A stretch of DNA of 64,000 bases, taken from Zasmidium citrigriseum (Eukaryota; Ascomycota; Dothideomycetes; Mycosphaerellales; Mycosphaerellaceae). Shown piece by piece: positions 54,889 through 64,000 of this stretch. The notes under the pieces were generated by a model. The model searched no databases. It saw nothing but the letters and a program-made list of their open reading frames with translations, and had not been told where the DNA came from. The DNA lies in the NCBI GenBank assembly GCA_002786025.1, contig NHNW01000064.1, positions 62,001 to 126,000 on the forward strand, written 5' to 3'. The position numbers and the translations under genes are program-made. Numbering within the stretch: the stretch's first letter is position 1; each line of letters opens with the position of its first letter.

Positions 54889-56982
54889 TTACAAATCTCG
54901 CTTCACAAGCACAACAGGCCCGGTGTATTCATGCCTCGCCCAGACGATGTAGTAGACCGCGGCGATGGAGAGGATCCCGACGAACATCACCGGTGACCAA
55001 TTGAGTTCGGCACTGCAGCAACACGTCAGTTGATTCCACACCAAGAGATATCTGGACTTACGCAGTAGGATGCACAGTAACGGGCCAAAACGCAAAGAAC
55101 GTCAACGGCAACACAAACGCCAAACTGACCAAATTCACGAGCAACCCGAATCGTCCCAAGCTCCACGCAGCATGAGGAAGCGGTGCACCAAAGAGGCGAC
55201 GCCAGACCATGCATCCAATTGTCACCAAGTAGGAGAAGAGCAGCGAGACGACGCCGAGTGAGTTGATGGCGTTCAGGGCTACGTAGGAACCGATGTTGAT
55301 CAGGCTGAGGAGCGAGCTGATGGTTATGCTGACGAGGACGGCGCGGAGCGGAATGTTGTAGTTTGGAGAGACGTGGGAGAGCCAGCTGGAGAATGGGAGA
55401 CCGCGGTCGCGGGCGAAGGCCCAGAGTTGGCGGGAGGCGGTCGCTACTTCGGAGATGCAGGCGGACGTCTACAAGCAAGTGTCAACATGAATATCTGAAC
55501 TCGTGTGGGTTAGAGGTAGAGATTACTTACAAGCATGATCACGATAATGGATGTCATGACCGTCGCACCCGCATTGCTTCTCGTAGCATTATGGAAAACT
55601 TGAATAAAGGGCTCGTAGGTCGGGCTTGCAAGAACGTCGTCGATGTCGCCGAGGCAGAAGATGAAGGTCGTACCCATTACGAGGGCCATCAGGCCGTTGG
55701 GGACGACAGACCAAAACAAGGCCTTGGGAAGAACACGGGAAGCATCTTGGACTTCTTCGGCTGGGAGAGATGATGGTGAGCATTGATGAACTTCTGTGGC
55801 GATGGCGAGAAGAGCTTACACATGTGCACGGCGCAGTCGTAGCCGATGAGGACGCCAATTGGATTGATCTTTGGAGTAGGATCAGTAACAAAAGGATGAT
55901 GGGCCTTGGCAACTAGAGACTTACCATCCCGATTAAAGAAGACAATCCAATGTTTGACCACCCGCCGGTCGTTGTGAACTTGAATAGAGTATCATGAACA
56001 TTACCTCTTGGCGCCCTGCTTGACATCAGCTTCGTTGTGATTGAGTCATCTAGTCAACTTACATAACCCAGAGCGGGATGATGATCGCGAAAAGTCCAGC
56101 CAGATGCAAGACGAGAAGACATCCCTCGACAAGAGGCAGTCGAGTGGCAAGCAGAGTGTTGAAGAGGCTGACGAAGAGAATCACGGCGATCGTGATGAGA
56201 GTGCCATGCCAGGCATGAAACGTATACGTCTCGAGGTTGTTGAGGACGATGAGGCCTTGAATCACGCTCCCGACCATGAAGCAGATGCCCGCGAGGTAGA
56301 CTTGCCAGCCCTTCCAAGATGTCAGTGTTCTTGAACTGGATAAGATCTTGAATAGGAGCATTAATCGAGACTCACCATTGCAGTCAACCATCCGACTGTG
56401 TATGAGAGACTTTTCTGAATTGATGGTGGACCAAGCTCAGAAACCCAATGATACTGTCCACCAGATGTTGGGAACATGGAGGCCATCTCGCCCAGTGAGG
56501 CGTAGACGAAAGTCATGCCGATCACACCTGCGATCTGAAACACAATCTAGATCAGCAGAATGTTCTTGGAAAGATCCCTTCCTGCCCAGAACCAGCCGTC
56601 CTGAAATGGTGCTTTCTTTACTCACCAACGACCAGAAGATAATCGCCGTCCCGCCATTATCCAACGAATAGATGGAGATGACTGGCAAAATCTCCCACGC
56701 CACGAGCACGGTACTCGCAAAGCCCAGCATTGTCGTGAATTTGAAGTTGCGGCGCAGGACCTGTTCTCCATATCAGTTCACCGTCAACGGGACTCGTGGC
56801 TTAATCGATATTCTTACCTGCTTTCTTCCCAGAACACTCATATCGTTCCTATCCGCCACTGTGCCTTGGTACCTCTCAGGCACTGTGCTACCTTCGAGCA
56901 CTTTCTCTGTCCGGCCATAGGCAGGTTGCTGTTCGGCACGAAGCTCCTCGATGGAGACATCTTGGGAGTCGTACTTCGTCAT
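54889..56982 (-). CDS. Amino acid/choline/GABA-type permease (APC superfamily)
   Basis: Nine exons (56982-56818, 56760-56626, 56534-56376, 56310-56063, 56015-55925, 55868-55820, 55760-55531, 55468-55062, 55012-54889) give 535 aa with every phase closed. Signature blocks: VLRRNFKFTTMLGFASTVLV, SLGEMASMFPTSGGQYHWV, APRGNVHDTLFKF, GYDCAVHMSEEVQDASRVLP, ATASRQLWAFARDRGLPFS and SPNYNIPLRAVLVS. This order is that of fungal choline/GABA permeases (Hnm1, Uga4). Twelve membrane segments; import of a small amine or amino acid by proton symport at the plasma membrane is expected. Exon three may start 12 nt earlier. The N-terminus is short and acidic. Confidence 0.9.
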
Positions 56983-57699
56983 GTCCAGAAACAACCTCGC
57001 TCAGGTCAACGACCTCGACAACGAAGAGAGATAGAGAAAATCAAGGTCGACAAGCCCTTACCGACGTTGCATCCCACGTGCGTCGACAGGACCCTTCTTG
57101 TCAATCCTCGTGGCACAGCAACTTCAACGCCACCGATCCCTACTCTTTACAGTCTGACTACTGCACCACCTTGCTGTCCGCCCCGCATGGCACGGCACGG
57201 CACCGACCAGTCCCGTCGGCCACCGGCAGCCAAAGATAAGGCTTGCGAAAGCTTGCAGAGCTTCACGTCCAGTCGGTCAACATCCTGCAGATGCGAACTC
57301 GCTTCTCGTCCATTCGGCCAGCATCCTGCAGACGCAAGTCCGTCTTTTTGGTTGTCGTTCCGAGTCCCGCTGATGTCTCGGCGGCTAGCAGAGTTCGGTA
57401 ATTGCAGCTAGTCAGGTCTATCATGATGTGGTTTGGGGATGGTGTTCGGCAGACGGCTTGGAAAAGGCAGGATGGGCCGTGACGGAAGGTGCGTGCCGCG
57501 CAGAGCGCTCTCCACCGTTGCGAGGTTGACGCTGGCTTTTGAGGATGATGTAGGGCTTTGGACTGATAGAGTTGTGAAGCACCTCAGAGTGAAAAATGGT
57601 GCAGATGTGAGAGGCACAGCATCACCGGTGTGAGGAAGATGAAGAAGCGACGATGCTGCTGCCGTTCCTCACCTTCACCTTCCTGGCTCGGAGCCGACG
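56983..57699. other. Divergent intergenic region
   Basis: It holds the promoters of the permease (-) and the rhodopsin-domain gene (+). No gene or clear repeat; two CATCCTGCAGA-like words at about 57281 and 57321 form a short direct repeat. Confidence 0.45.
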
Positions 57700-59104
57700 A
57701 TGGCATCTGCAGGCATCACTCCGACCGGACAGTACCCACCTTTTGCTGTAATCACGCCAACGGACCATGCTGCTTGGATCATAATCGCTGCGGCACTCGG
57801 AACATCTTTGTCGGTCTTGTTCCTGGGCATACGAGTCTTCATTCGTTCGTCGAGCAACAGCAAGTATGGAATGGACGACTTGCTGGTCGCGGTGGCAGCA
57901 GTATGCTCAAAGCCGGAACAAGCTTGTGCAATGCTGAAAAAGTTGTAGATCTTCTCGGTTGTACAATCTGGCTTGGTACGCAGACTTGATCTCTACGGAA
58001 TGTACTGAGTCGTGCTCCGGCTGCGACGGTCTGACCTTTGCATCATTGGAAATAGATCCTGTCTGCTTGCCACTTTGGCTTGGGCAAATCAGCTAGCCTG
58101 TTGACCGACAATGCTCTCACGACAATCCAACAGGTGAGTTTAGCAAATGTGCCACAAAGGTATACCTGACAGACTGGCAGAGATACTACGCCAGCAACCT
58201 GATGTACATCGTCGGCCTTGTCCTGAGCAAAGCAGCAGTTGCCTGCTTCATCCTCCGACTGACGCCGATCCACGCTCATACATACTTTATGAAATGCGCT
58301 TTGAGTGCTTTGGCAGTCTGGGGTGTCGTCTTCATCTTTCTTCTGGCTTTCGTCTGCGACATATCCGAGCCATGGCTTCTTCTTCGCCACAAGTGTCATG
58401 AATACGTAAGCTGCTCGACTACATTCAATGAAACGCTGCAACTGACGAACATCTTCAGTACATGCGATGGGCAACCCTCGAAAGTATCGGCTGCATCTAC
58501 GAGGTAGCCATCTTCGGCATGTCCTTGTGGCTCGTCTGGTCGCTACAGACGAGCTTCAGCAATAAACTCACCGTCATCGTCACCTTCGGCGGTCGGTTAC
58601 TGTGAGCTTGCCACTCTCCCACCCCCCCNCCCCCCCCCCAAACCACGGGTGTACTGATCTCCTGACCCTAGCCTGATCGCCATCATCGCCCTCCGCCTCG
58701 AAAGTTTCGATAAAGCTGGCCAATATACAGATCCGACGCTCCTTGAAGCTCCGTTTATCGTATGGACATGTACAGAACTCAACTATTCCATCATCTCAGC
58801 AACATTTCCGATCATTCGGCCGTTTATCAACAACCTGACAACAAATTACGGAGGCAGGGGCTCATGTTTCGAAGGTTCCAACGCTTCGTCGTCAGGGACT
58901 TACGAGAGATCGAACGGACGGAACAGTCAGAAGTCTTCTGGAAGAAGAGGAATTGTCTTGCAGGATCTCGGCGCTTCAGATCTGGGAGAAGGCTCAGGAG
59001 GGCGTGTCAGGGCTGTCCAGTCGAGCAAAAATTCACCAGAAGATCGCATGAGCGTTGGGAGCAACGAAAGCAAGAGGACCATCTTGCGAGAAATGCTTCG
59101 TTAG
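57700..59104 (+). CDS. Fungal rhodopsin-domain integral membrane protein (PTH11-like group)
   Basis: Six exons (57700-57900, 57949-57975, 58056-58133, 58181-58405, 58459-58601, 58672-59104) give 368 aa. Exon two is only 27 nt. Seven membrane segments: AAWIIIAAALGTSLSVLFLG first, then SKYGMDDLLVAVAA, HFGLGKSASLLTDNA, QRYYASNLMYIVGLVLSKAA, the ALAVWGVVFIFLLAFVCDI segment, IYEVAIFGMSLWLVWSLQTS and ELNYSIISATFPIIRPFINN, the classic end of the domain. A Ser/Gly-rich cytosolic tail of about 75 residues follows. Such proteins are abundant in pathogenic fungi and may sense surface or chemical cues; no CFEM domain is present. The fifth intron contains a C run with an ambiguous base. Confidence 0.85.
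58622..58639. repeat. Poly-C run with an ambiguous base
   Basis: A run of 18 positions, all C except an N at 58629, inside intron five of the rhodopsin-domain gene. It is the only N in the window. Its length may be misjudged, but it does not affect coding. Confidence 0.85.
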
Positions 59105-59437
59105 ACACGCACGTTTCGTAGTGTAATCGAGCAGTCAATGAAGTTGGAAGATGTATGAGACACTGCTTCTCAATGAGTTCGACCACTCAGATGATTTTCT
59201 CTCCCTTTGTCAAGTCAGCACTGCAACGAGAAGGGGACCACTTCAGCCAGCCAACTCAAAATGGAAGGTAGAATGCTCATTAGTGGAGTCTCCATGCAGT
59301 GTGCAGTGCCACTACCGAAGCTCCTTCGAAGCCCAAGCTCCAAGTCCGACTTCACACTTTCACTTCCTTGCCAACAGCATCCTGACTTCACTCTACTGCT
59401 CCTAGTCTTTGAGCTCTCGTGGCTTTCTGCTGCCAGT
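59105..59437. other. Intergenic, promoter of methyltransferase gene
   Basis: Short gap between two plus-strand genes. An open frame runs into the methyltransferase from 59207, but the upstream residues do not resemble the family. Confidence 0.45.
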
Positions 59438-60241
59438 ATGGAGGGCGAGAAGGAGATGTGGAACAATCTCAACATCGACTACGAGGAAGCCTATCAAGAC
59501 AACCCCTTCAAAAAAGCTTGCGTGGCGAAAGCCCTCTCCCTCCTTCAACCAGGCTCTCGAGTCCTAGACGTAGGCTGCGGGACCGGAATCCCCGTGGCTC
59601 AGATGCTCGCAAACGCAGGCATGGAAGTCGAGGGAACGGACGTGGCGCCGAAGATGGTGGAGTTGGCGAGGAGGTATGGAACATCTCTCGCTCGCATCAA
59701 TGACTTCTTGTTGAAAGATAGCGGCTGATGCTACCGGTCCTCTCAGCAGAATCAAAGGCACCTTCCACACCACCTCCATGGAATCCTACGACCCCAGCCC
59801 ACCCTACGCCGCCGTCTTCATAATCTACTCCCACCTCGGCCTCTCCTTCTCCGCCTTCAACGCCACTGCCATCCGTCTTGCACAGGTGCTGCAGCCTGGC
59901 GGCATCATGGTCATCGGGCAATCCCCCGCAGATCCAGAGAAAGTCCCCCCCTCAGCCCCCGAATGGGATGTCACGAAATCCTACGTCTCGGGTTTCAACC
60001 TCCCGTTCATGGGCGAGGACTTTGCGACGTTGATGTTTACGAGGGAGGGTATGAGGAGGTACTTGATGGGGTTGGGGTTGGAGGTGGTGTATGAGACGGT
60101 GGGTGTTTTTCGTGAGTTGCTTCCTTCTCTGGCCGGATAGCGTTTTCGATGATTTGGGCTGACTTTCTGGTGCTAGAACCGAAGAGTGCAAAGGCACATG
60201 CCGAGACGCAGCAGTATATCATCGGCCAGCGGCCGTTGTGA
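59438..60241 (+). CDS. Class I SAM-dependent methyltransferase
   Basis: Three exons (59438-59673, 59747-60111, 60177-60241) give 221 aa. Motif I is RVLDVGCGTGIPVAQML (residues 41-57), followed by the acidic loop GMEVEGTDVAPKMVELARR (post-I). Later come a motif III-like LQPGGIMVIGQSP and a C-terminal GQRPL. Fold and length are those of UbiE/YcgJ-type small-molecule methyltransferases. The second exon might start 3 nt later. Substrate unknown; no partner genes are next to it. Confidence 0.8.
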
Positions 60242-61339
60242 GGTGCTGAGAAGTGGGCTGGTATCAAGATCCGCCCTTAATCTGCGCAAAGAATCGCAAC
60301 GCTTGATATGTATTCACGGCGTGGACCAAGCAACGTCTTTTCACGACGACGCCTTTGAGGGAGATATGAAGCTTCTATTGCCCTGTGCAGTGGCGAAGTG
60401 GCCAATCTCTTGATGTACTCCACTATCATATCCAAATTCTTCTCAACGCTGTTCTCCACCCGAGGTGACAAGTGATGCCGAGTACGTGTGATCTGCTGCT
60501 CGCTCCGGTGAGTGCTCCGACATCGTCGATGTGATGGAAGCCACAGCGGAGGCAATGGAATTGGATCGAAGGTCTCGTGTCGGACAATTTGAGCAATCGT
60601 CTCCGAGTCTGGCTTGCAGGGTTGAGGTGTTGGGCAAGGGAGGCATTGTGAAGGCCGGTCTTCTCGTCGTTCGAATCTGTTGTGCGAAGTCGCTGTTGGG
60701 GGTGTAGTAGTTGTCAAATCGGATTTCGAAGTCGCCTATGCCGCGCGTTGAGGTACAGTGAGGAGTGATACTGCTACTCCTTGTCGAAGATGGTAATGAA
60801 GATCGTCCCTGCGGTGAAGCTCGATGTTCGCGCGGTGTCAGAGGTGCGAATATGAAGGCGCGTGTCGCTGTCCCTGAGCATTCGAAGGCGTAGTGATAGC
60901 AACTCTGATCTCTTCGCAAATGTCTGAGCAAGACGCAACGGCGTCAGGTTGAGAGGCATATTGGAGGTCGAAGAGGAGGAGAGGTGGCGATCTTGTGCTT
61001 CGGCGCCATCAACAGGGTGCTGGAAGTCGAAATTTGGAAGGACGGTATACAGCAACACTGAACGAGTAACGGAATAATCGGCCGTGTAAAGAAGGTCATC
61101 CAAGTCCAAGTATAACTCTCTCGCAGAGTCGCTGCAAGTATGTCGTCGAAGCATGTCCGCAAGATGTAACCTATGGTCGAAGCGAGCAGTGAAGCCAGCA
61201 GCCCTTTCCCTCCTCCCTGCCTGCCTCTCCTACCTCTTCGTCTACCCCTCCCTTCACCTTCACTCACCCACCTCAACTAATCACTATAACCTTTTTACTT
61301 TCCCTCACATTTATCAAATCAGATGCCGTGCTATGCACT
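60242..61339. other. Intergenic with unassigned minus-strand frames
   Basis: Three minus-strand frames (61154-60774 with a true ATG, 60931-60443 and 60717-60277) follow one another in different frames. I found no splice sites that join them, and no domain. One may be a small gene, but I cannot support a model. Confidence 0.4.
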
Positions 61340-61487
61340 CACTTCACTCCCGCCAATATGGTCGAGTGGTCTAAGAGGTAACTATCAAACATTTCCTTTA
61401 CTTTCTGGCGGTAGCTTTGGCGGGCGAGCGAGCGAACGATACGGTCTCCGGGTTCGATTCCTGTTGAGGTGATGATTTTTTTTTTTT
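61340..61487 (+). tRNA. tRNA-like element, possibly degenerate tRNA-Leu(CAA) with intron
   Basis: A good A box (TGGTCGAGTGG, 61359-61369), a perfect B box (GGTTCGATTCC, 61451-61461) and a T12 pol III terminator (61476-61487). The order TGGTCGAGTGGTCTAAG resembles eukaryotic tRNA-Leu, and ACTATCAAAC could be an anticodon loop reading CAA with an intron after it. However, the stretch just before the A box does not pair with the 3' side (TGAGGTG). CACTTCA at 61340-61346 would pair fully, but 12 extra nt intervene. The T stem has a mismatch. It may be a pseudogene or SINE head. Confidence 0.4.
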
Positions 61488-61861
61488 GCGCTTTTGAGAC
61501 GTTTTTGACTTCTTTGGAGTTTCATAATTGAAGCCTCAGTCTCACCTATCGATCTGGTATCTCGCTATCACTTCTTTTTTGAGCCATGGAGTCGTGCATG
61601 TCCGTTCATAACAGCACGTCGTCACATCGTCTATATATGATTCTTGAAGTCATCGAGACCAATACCTTTCGTGGAAGAATGGAATCCCTGCATCCAATTT
61701 AAGCGTCTAACGTACTACAGGCTCGAAGTAACATCATGTATATCGAGACGTCCATTACGATAGATGCAGAAAGTATGCATTTTTTCCTTTTGCTTCACGT
61801 CTTGTCGCACTCAATACCTTCATGATCACTCTCCTTTTTCGCTTTCACCCATCATTCAACA
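61488..61861. other. Intergenic, no gene seen
   Basis: AT-rich by local standards; lies between the tRNA-like element and the 3' end of the hydrolase gene. Confidence 0.5.
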
Positions 61862-62727
61862 TCAATCCTCCGGCCTGCTCATATCCCCCCTCAACTCCTC
61901 AAACCCCGTCTCAACCCCCTCCCCAGCACACAACCTCACAAACCCCGCCGTCATCCCCGGAAACCTCAAAAACGGACTATGCCCACTCCGACTCACCCTC
62001 GTCCACCGAACCTCCTCGCCCTTGTCCCTAAACCCCCTCACAGTAGCAACCTGACTCTCCCACGGCACAGCATGATCCTCACTACAAAGCAAATACCCCA
62101 CCGGCACGCCCTTCATCGCAGCAACTTGATCCGGAATCGGAGATGTCTGGACGGCGTACCACTGCGGCCGGAGCTTATGCACGGCTTGCAGGGCTTCGTT
62201 GATGGGGAGGTCGTTGTAGAGGATTTCGATGGCGCCGGGGCCGGCGAAGGGGAGGGTCGTCTGTTTGTCGGAGGAGAGGAGGAATTGCGGGGCGAGGGTG
62301 CCGCCCATTATGTCGAGCATGCTGATGTGTGGTGGGCAGAGGAAGCCGGCGATTATTACCAGGGCGATGACGGAGGTTTTGCCGTTGCGGGCGGAGGTGC
62401 TCAGGTCGGTGAGGGCGGCGCTGCCTGGGATGGAACTATAGGAGTGGGTGACGAGGAGGACGTTGTTTGTTTCGAGGACGGTGAGGAGGGTGGAGCGGAT
62501 TGCGGCGACGTCGTCCTGGAGGGTTGGGGGTTTGTTGTTGATGAGCGAGGGGCTGTTGCCGGGGAGGTCGACGCCGAGGACGGTGTAGCCGGCGGACTCG
62601 AGTTCATGGCGCATCGAGTCAAAGTGCGCGGGGACGTGCTGTGATGAAGTCAGCGAGATGGCGATGGAACTCATGTTGCTGTGCTGACCCAAACGCCTGG
62701 CACGCAGACGATTGTTGGTTTCGCCAT
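61862..62727 (-). CDS. Alpha/beta hydrolase fold protein
   Basis: Two exons (62727-62689, 62638-61862) give 271 aa; the first codes only MAKPTIVCVPGVW, the oxyanion strand. Then come MRHELESAGYTVLGVDLPGN, nucleophile elbow LLVTHSYSSIPGS, a lid region, the acid strand YLLCSEDHAVPW and the catalytic His in RVSRSGHSPFLR. The elbow reads H-S-Y-S-S rather than the usual G/H-S-x-G-G. It resembles small esterases/hydrolases of the AB-hydrolase-1 group (pyrethroid hydrolase or methyl-esterase-like). Substrate unknown. No signal peptide, so probably cytosolic. Confidence 0.85.
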
Positions 62728-63782
62728 TCTGCACTTCACTTTCTCGAAGAAGTCCCAATTACCAGGTCGGAGGCAGCAAGACGATTCTTCAACTCCAACG
62801 GCAGCACGGAGACTGTATGTTTCCGGGCATCGCTGCTCATATTAAATTCAGGCTTCATCATCAGAAGGCAAGAATGGTTAATGATCCTTCGTTCGGCAAG
62901 CTGAAGTCGAAATGTCCTCAATCAGGAATCTGCTAAGCTCGGCGCCACATGGCGTGAATCCTTCTGAGCTCCAATCTGACAGGACCCTTATTCGTGATCT
63001 CGACTGAGTTGTAGACGAGAGACTTCCAGCCGGCGTTACCTATCCCAGAAACCTCCAATGAAGCCACATGTGGTTCGAAGATTCGGTTCTCCTCTGCCGG
63101 CGAAGGACGAGTGATTCGTGGCTTGTCTTTCTTAGAGACTGTCATTTGGGGTTTCGGAAGTGGTGGAGTTGGTGGAAGAGAAGGAAAGAAAGTGCCGCAA
63201 GGACGCTGATGTTCTTTCGACAGCGCAAGCCCGACTTCATCTGGTCTCTTCCCACCCTCGAGTTACGGTCCACAGAACACCGACATCTCTTCACCATACA
63301 CTAGCCATCCACAGAGAAGCCAGGACAGACTTTGGACAGTCGATCGACGAAGAACATTTATTCCAGATTTCTTGGCCGAGATCATAATGGAGTTGACTGA
63401 GATCAATAAGTCCTGGGGCAGTCTCAATGCAATTCAAACTTCGAGTTGGCGAACGATGCCAATCAAGATGCAAAAGTTCGGGAGTGGACTGGCAATACGT
63501 TCTGAGGTCTCGATGTCAAATTCGTCGACGAGATCGAGACAAAGAACAACCCGAAGTCGAACGAGCCTGATACTGCTGGAGACGAAAGACTTTTGATCTC
63601 TCTGTTGAGGGCGTCGAAGTTGAGAGCCCCTTGCCACAAGCCAGCCAGTCCTTGCAGCCGTTCCTGGATCATGCTCGAACGATGAAATGACTCCTCGCAT
63701 CCCGGCCGAATCAAAGCACAACGATATAGACCTCTACTTCGACGTACTTCGTCGCTCACCACAGCACATTACTATCACACCA
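62728..63782. other. Divergent intergenic region
   Basis: Between the hydrolase (-) and DUF7587 (+) starts. Minus-strand frames at 62933-63145 and 63463-63762 look mildly protein-like, but the second opens with GTG after a stop and has no ATG near its start, and I could not join them. Confidence 0.45.
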
Positions 63783-64000
63783 ATGTCTTTCATCACAGAC
63801 CTCGCCTGCACCACCCTTCCCACCACTCTCTGGCGGGTCCAACACAACGATTCACAGGCCTACTTCCGAGACGGCGATCTCGTCGCAGCAGCAGACTTCA
63901 TTCCGCAGACACAAACAGACTTCTCTCGATCGCTGGCCCAGCACTTGCAATGGGGCTACAGCACAGCGCAGAGTCCGTTCTTATCCGTCTTCGATGATAG
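63783..64000 (+). CDS. DUF7587-like protein, N-terminal part, cut by window edge
   Basis: From the ATG at 63783 the frame stays open to the window end (72 codons plus two bases). TTLWRVQHNDSQAYF near residue 14, then DGDLVAAADF, LAQHLQWG and SPFLSVFDD follow the pattern W-R-V-x-H-x2-S through H-L-x-W and S-P-F-x-S-V-F of fungal DUF7587 proteins, which are widespread and of unknown function. The rest of the gene lies outside. Confidence 0.6.
   Translation, partial: MSFITDLACTTLPTTLWRVQHNDSQAYFRDGDLVAAADFIPQTQTDFSRSLAQHLQWGYSTAQSPFLSVFDD

Noticed and set aside
60443..60931. 162-codon minus-strand frame
   Set aside because: Ser/Thr/Arg-biased, overlapped by two other open frames, no splice path to the ATG-bearing frame at 61154.
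63463..63762. 99-codon minus-strand frame divergent from the DUF7587 gene
   Set aside because: It opens with GTG after a stop and has no ATG near its start; no domain; it could not be joined to the frame at 62933-63145.

Overview
The window is nuclear DNA of a filamentous ascomycete (Pezizomycotina). Genes carry many short GT-AG introns of about 45-75 nt. The families are typical of that group: an LtrA-like membrane protein, a siderophore (SIT/ARN) transporter, HET/NB-ARC and PNP-NACHT NOD-like receptors, MYND-DUF4470, fungal rhodopsin-domain and DUF7587 proteins. A secreted protein with chitin-binding type-2 (CBM14) cysteine spacing resembles Avr4 effectors and hints at Dothideomycetes, but that placement is inference. 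Exon borders were worked out by eye from frame, splice signals and family alignment.

Left third (1-28 kb), ordinary and accessory genes mixed: LtrA-like protein (-), siderophore transporter (+) with a GATA-type iron-regulator site upstream, a 1,167-aa HET/NB-ARC/TPR/ZZ receptor (+), an MFS transporter (+) convergent with a RidA-like gene (-) only 7 bp away, a secreted Ser/Thr-rich protein (-), a MYND-DUF4470 protein (+), an FAD monooxygenase (+), a 98-aa secreted protein with ten cysteines (-), a gene-poor 3.4-kb stretch, a second small secreted protein (+), and a mitochondrial dicarboxylate-type carrier (-) with a GC-AG intron.

Middle (28-39 kb): the CBM14-like secreted protein (+), then a block in which two paralogous F-box-type genes (29.0-30.8 kb on -, 36.4-37.9 kb on +) flank a 1,449-aa PNP/NACHT/ankyrin/zinc-finger receptor (-). 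The receptor and the second F-box-type gene start from one shared 0.6-kb divergent promoter. A MAPEG protein gene (+) follows.

The most unusual region (40.7-50.0 kb) is a head-to-tail array of twelve small genes, all on the minus strand with no other convincing gene among them. They encode Cys/His-rich proteins of 61 to 216 aa. Ten of the twelve begin Met-Cys and share the spacing C-x8/9-C-x-H-x7/8-C, followed by a CxxC pair; several longer members add CxH and another CxxC. I do not recognise the family. It looks like a locally expanded set of small metal-binding cytosolic proteins.

Right end (50-64 kb): a possible secreted protein (-), a possible frameshifted relic (-), an MFS transporter (+), an amino-acid/choline-type permease (-) divergent from a rhodopsin-domain membrane protein (+), a class I methyltransferase (+), a tRNA-like element, an alpha/beta hydrolase (-), and the start of a DUF7587 gene (+) cut by the window edge. 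No transposon, rRNA or CRISPR was seen. Two degenerate tRNA-like elements (39.6 and 61.4 kb) share an internal block.
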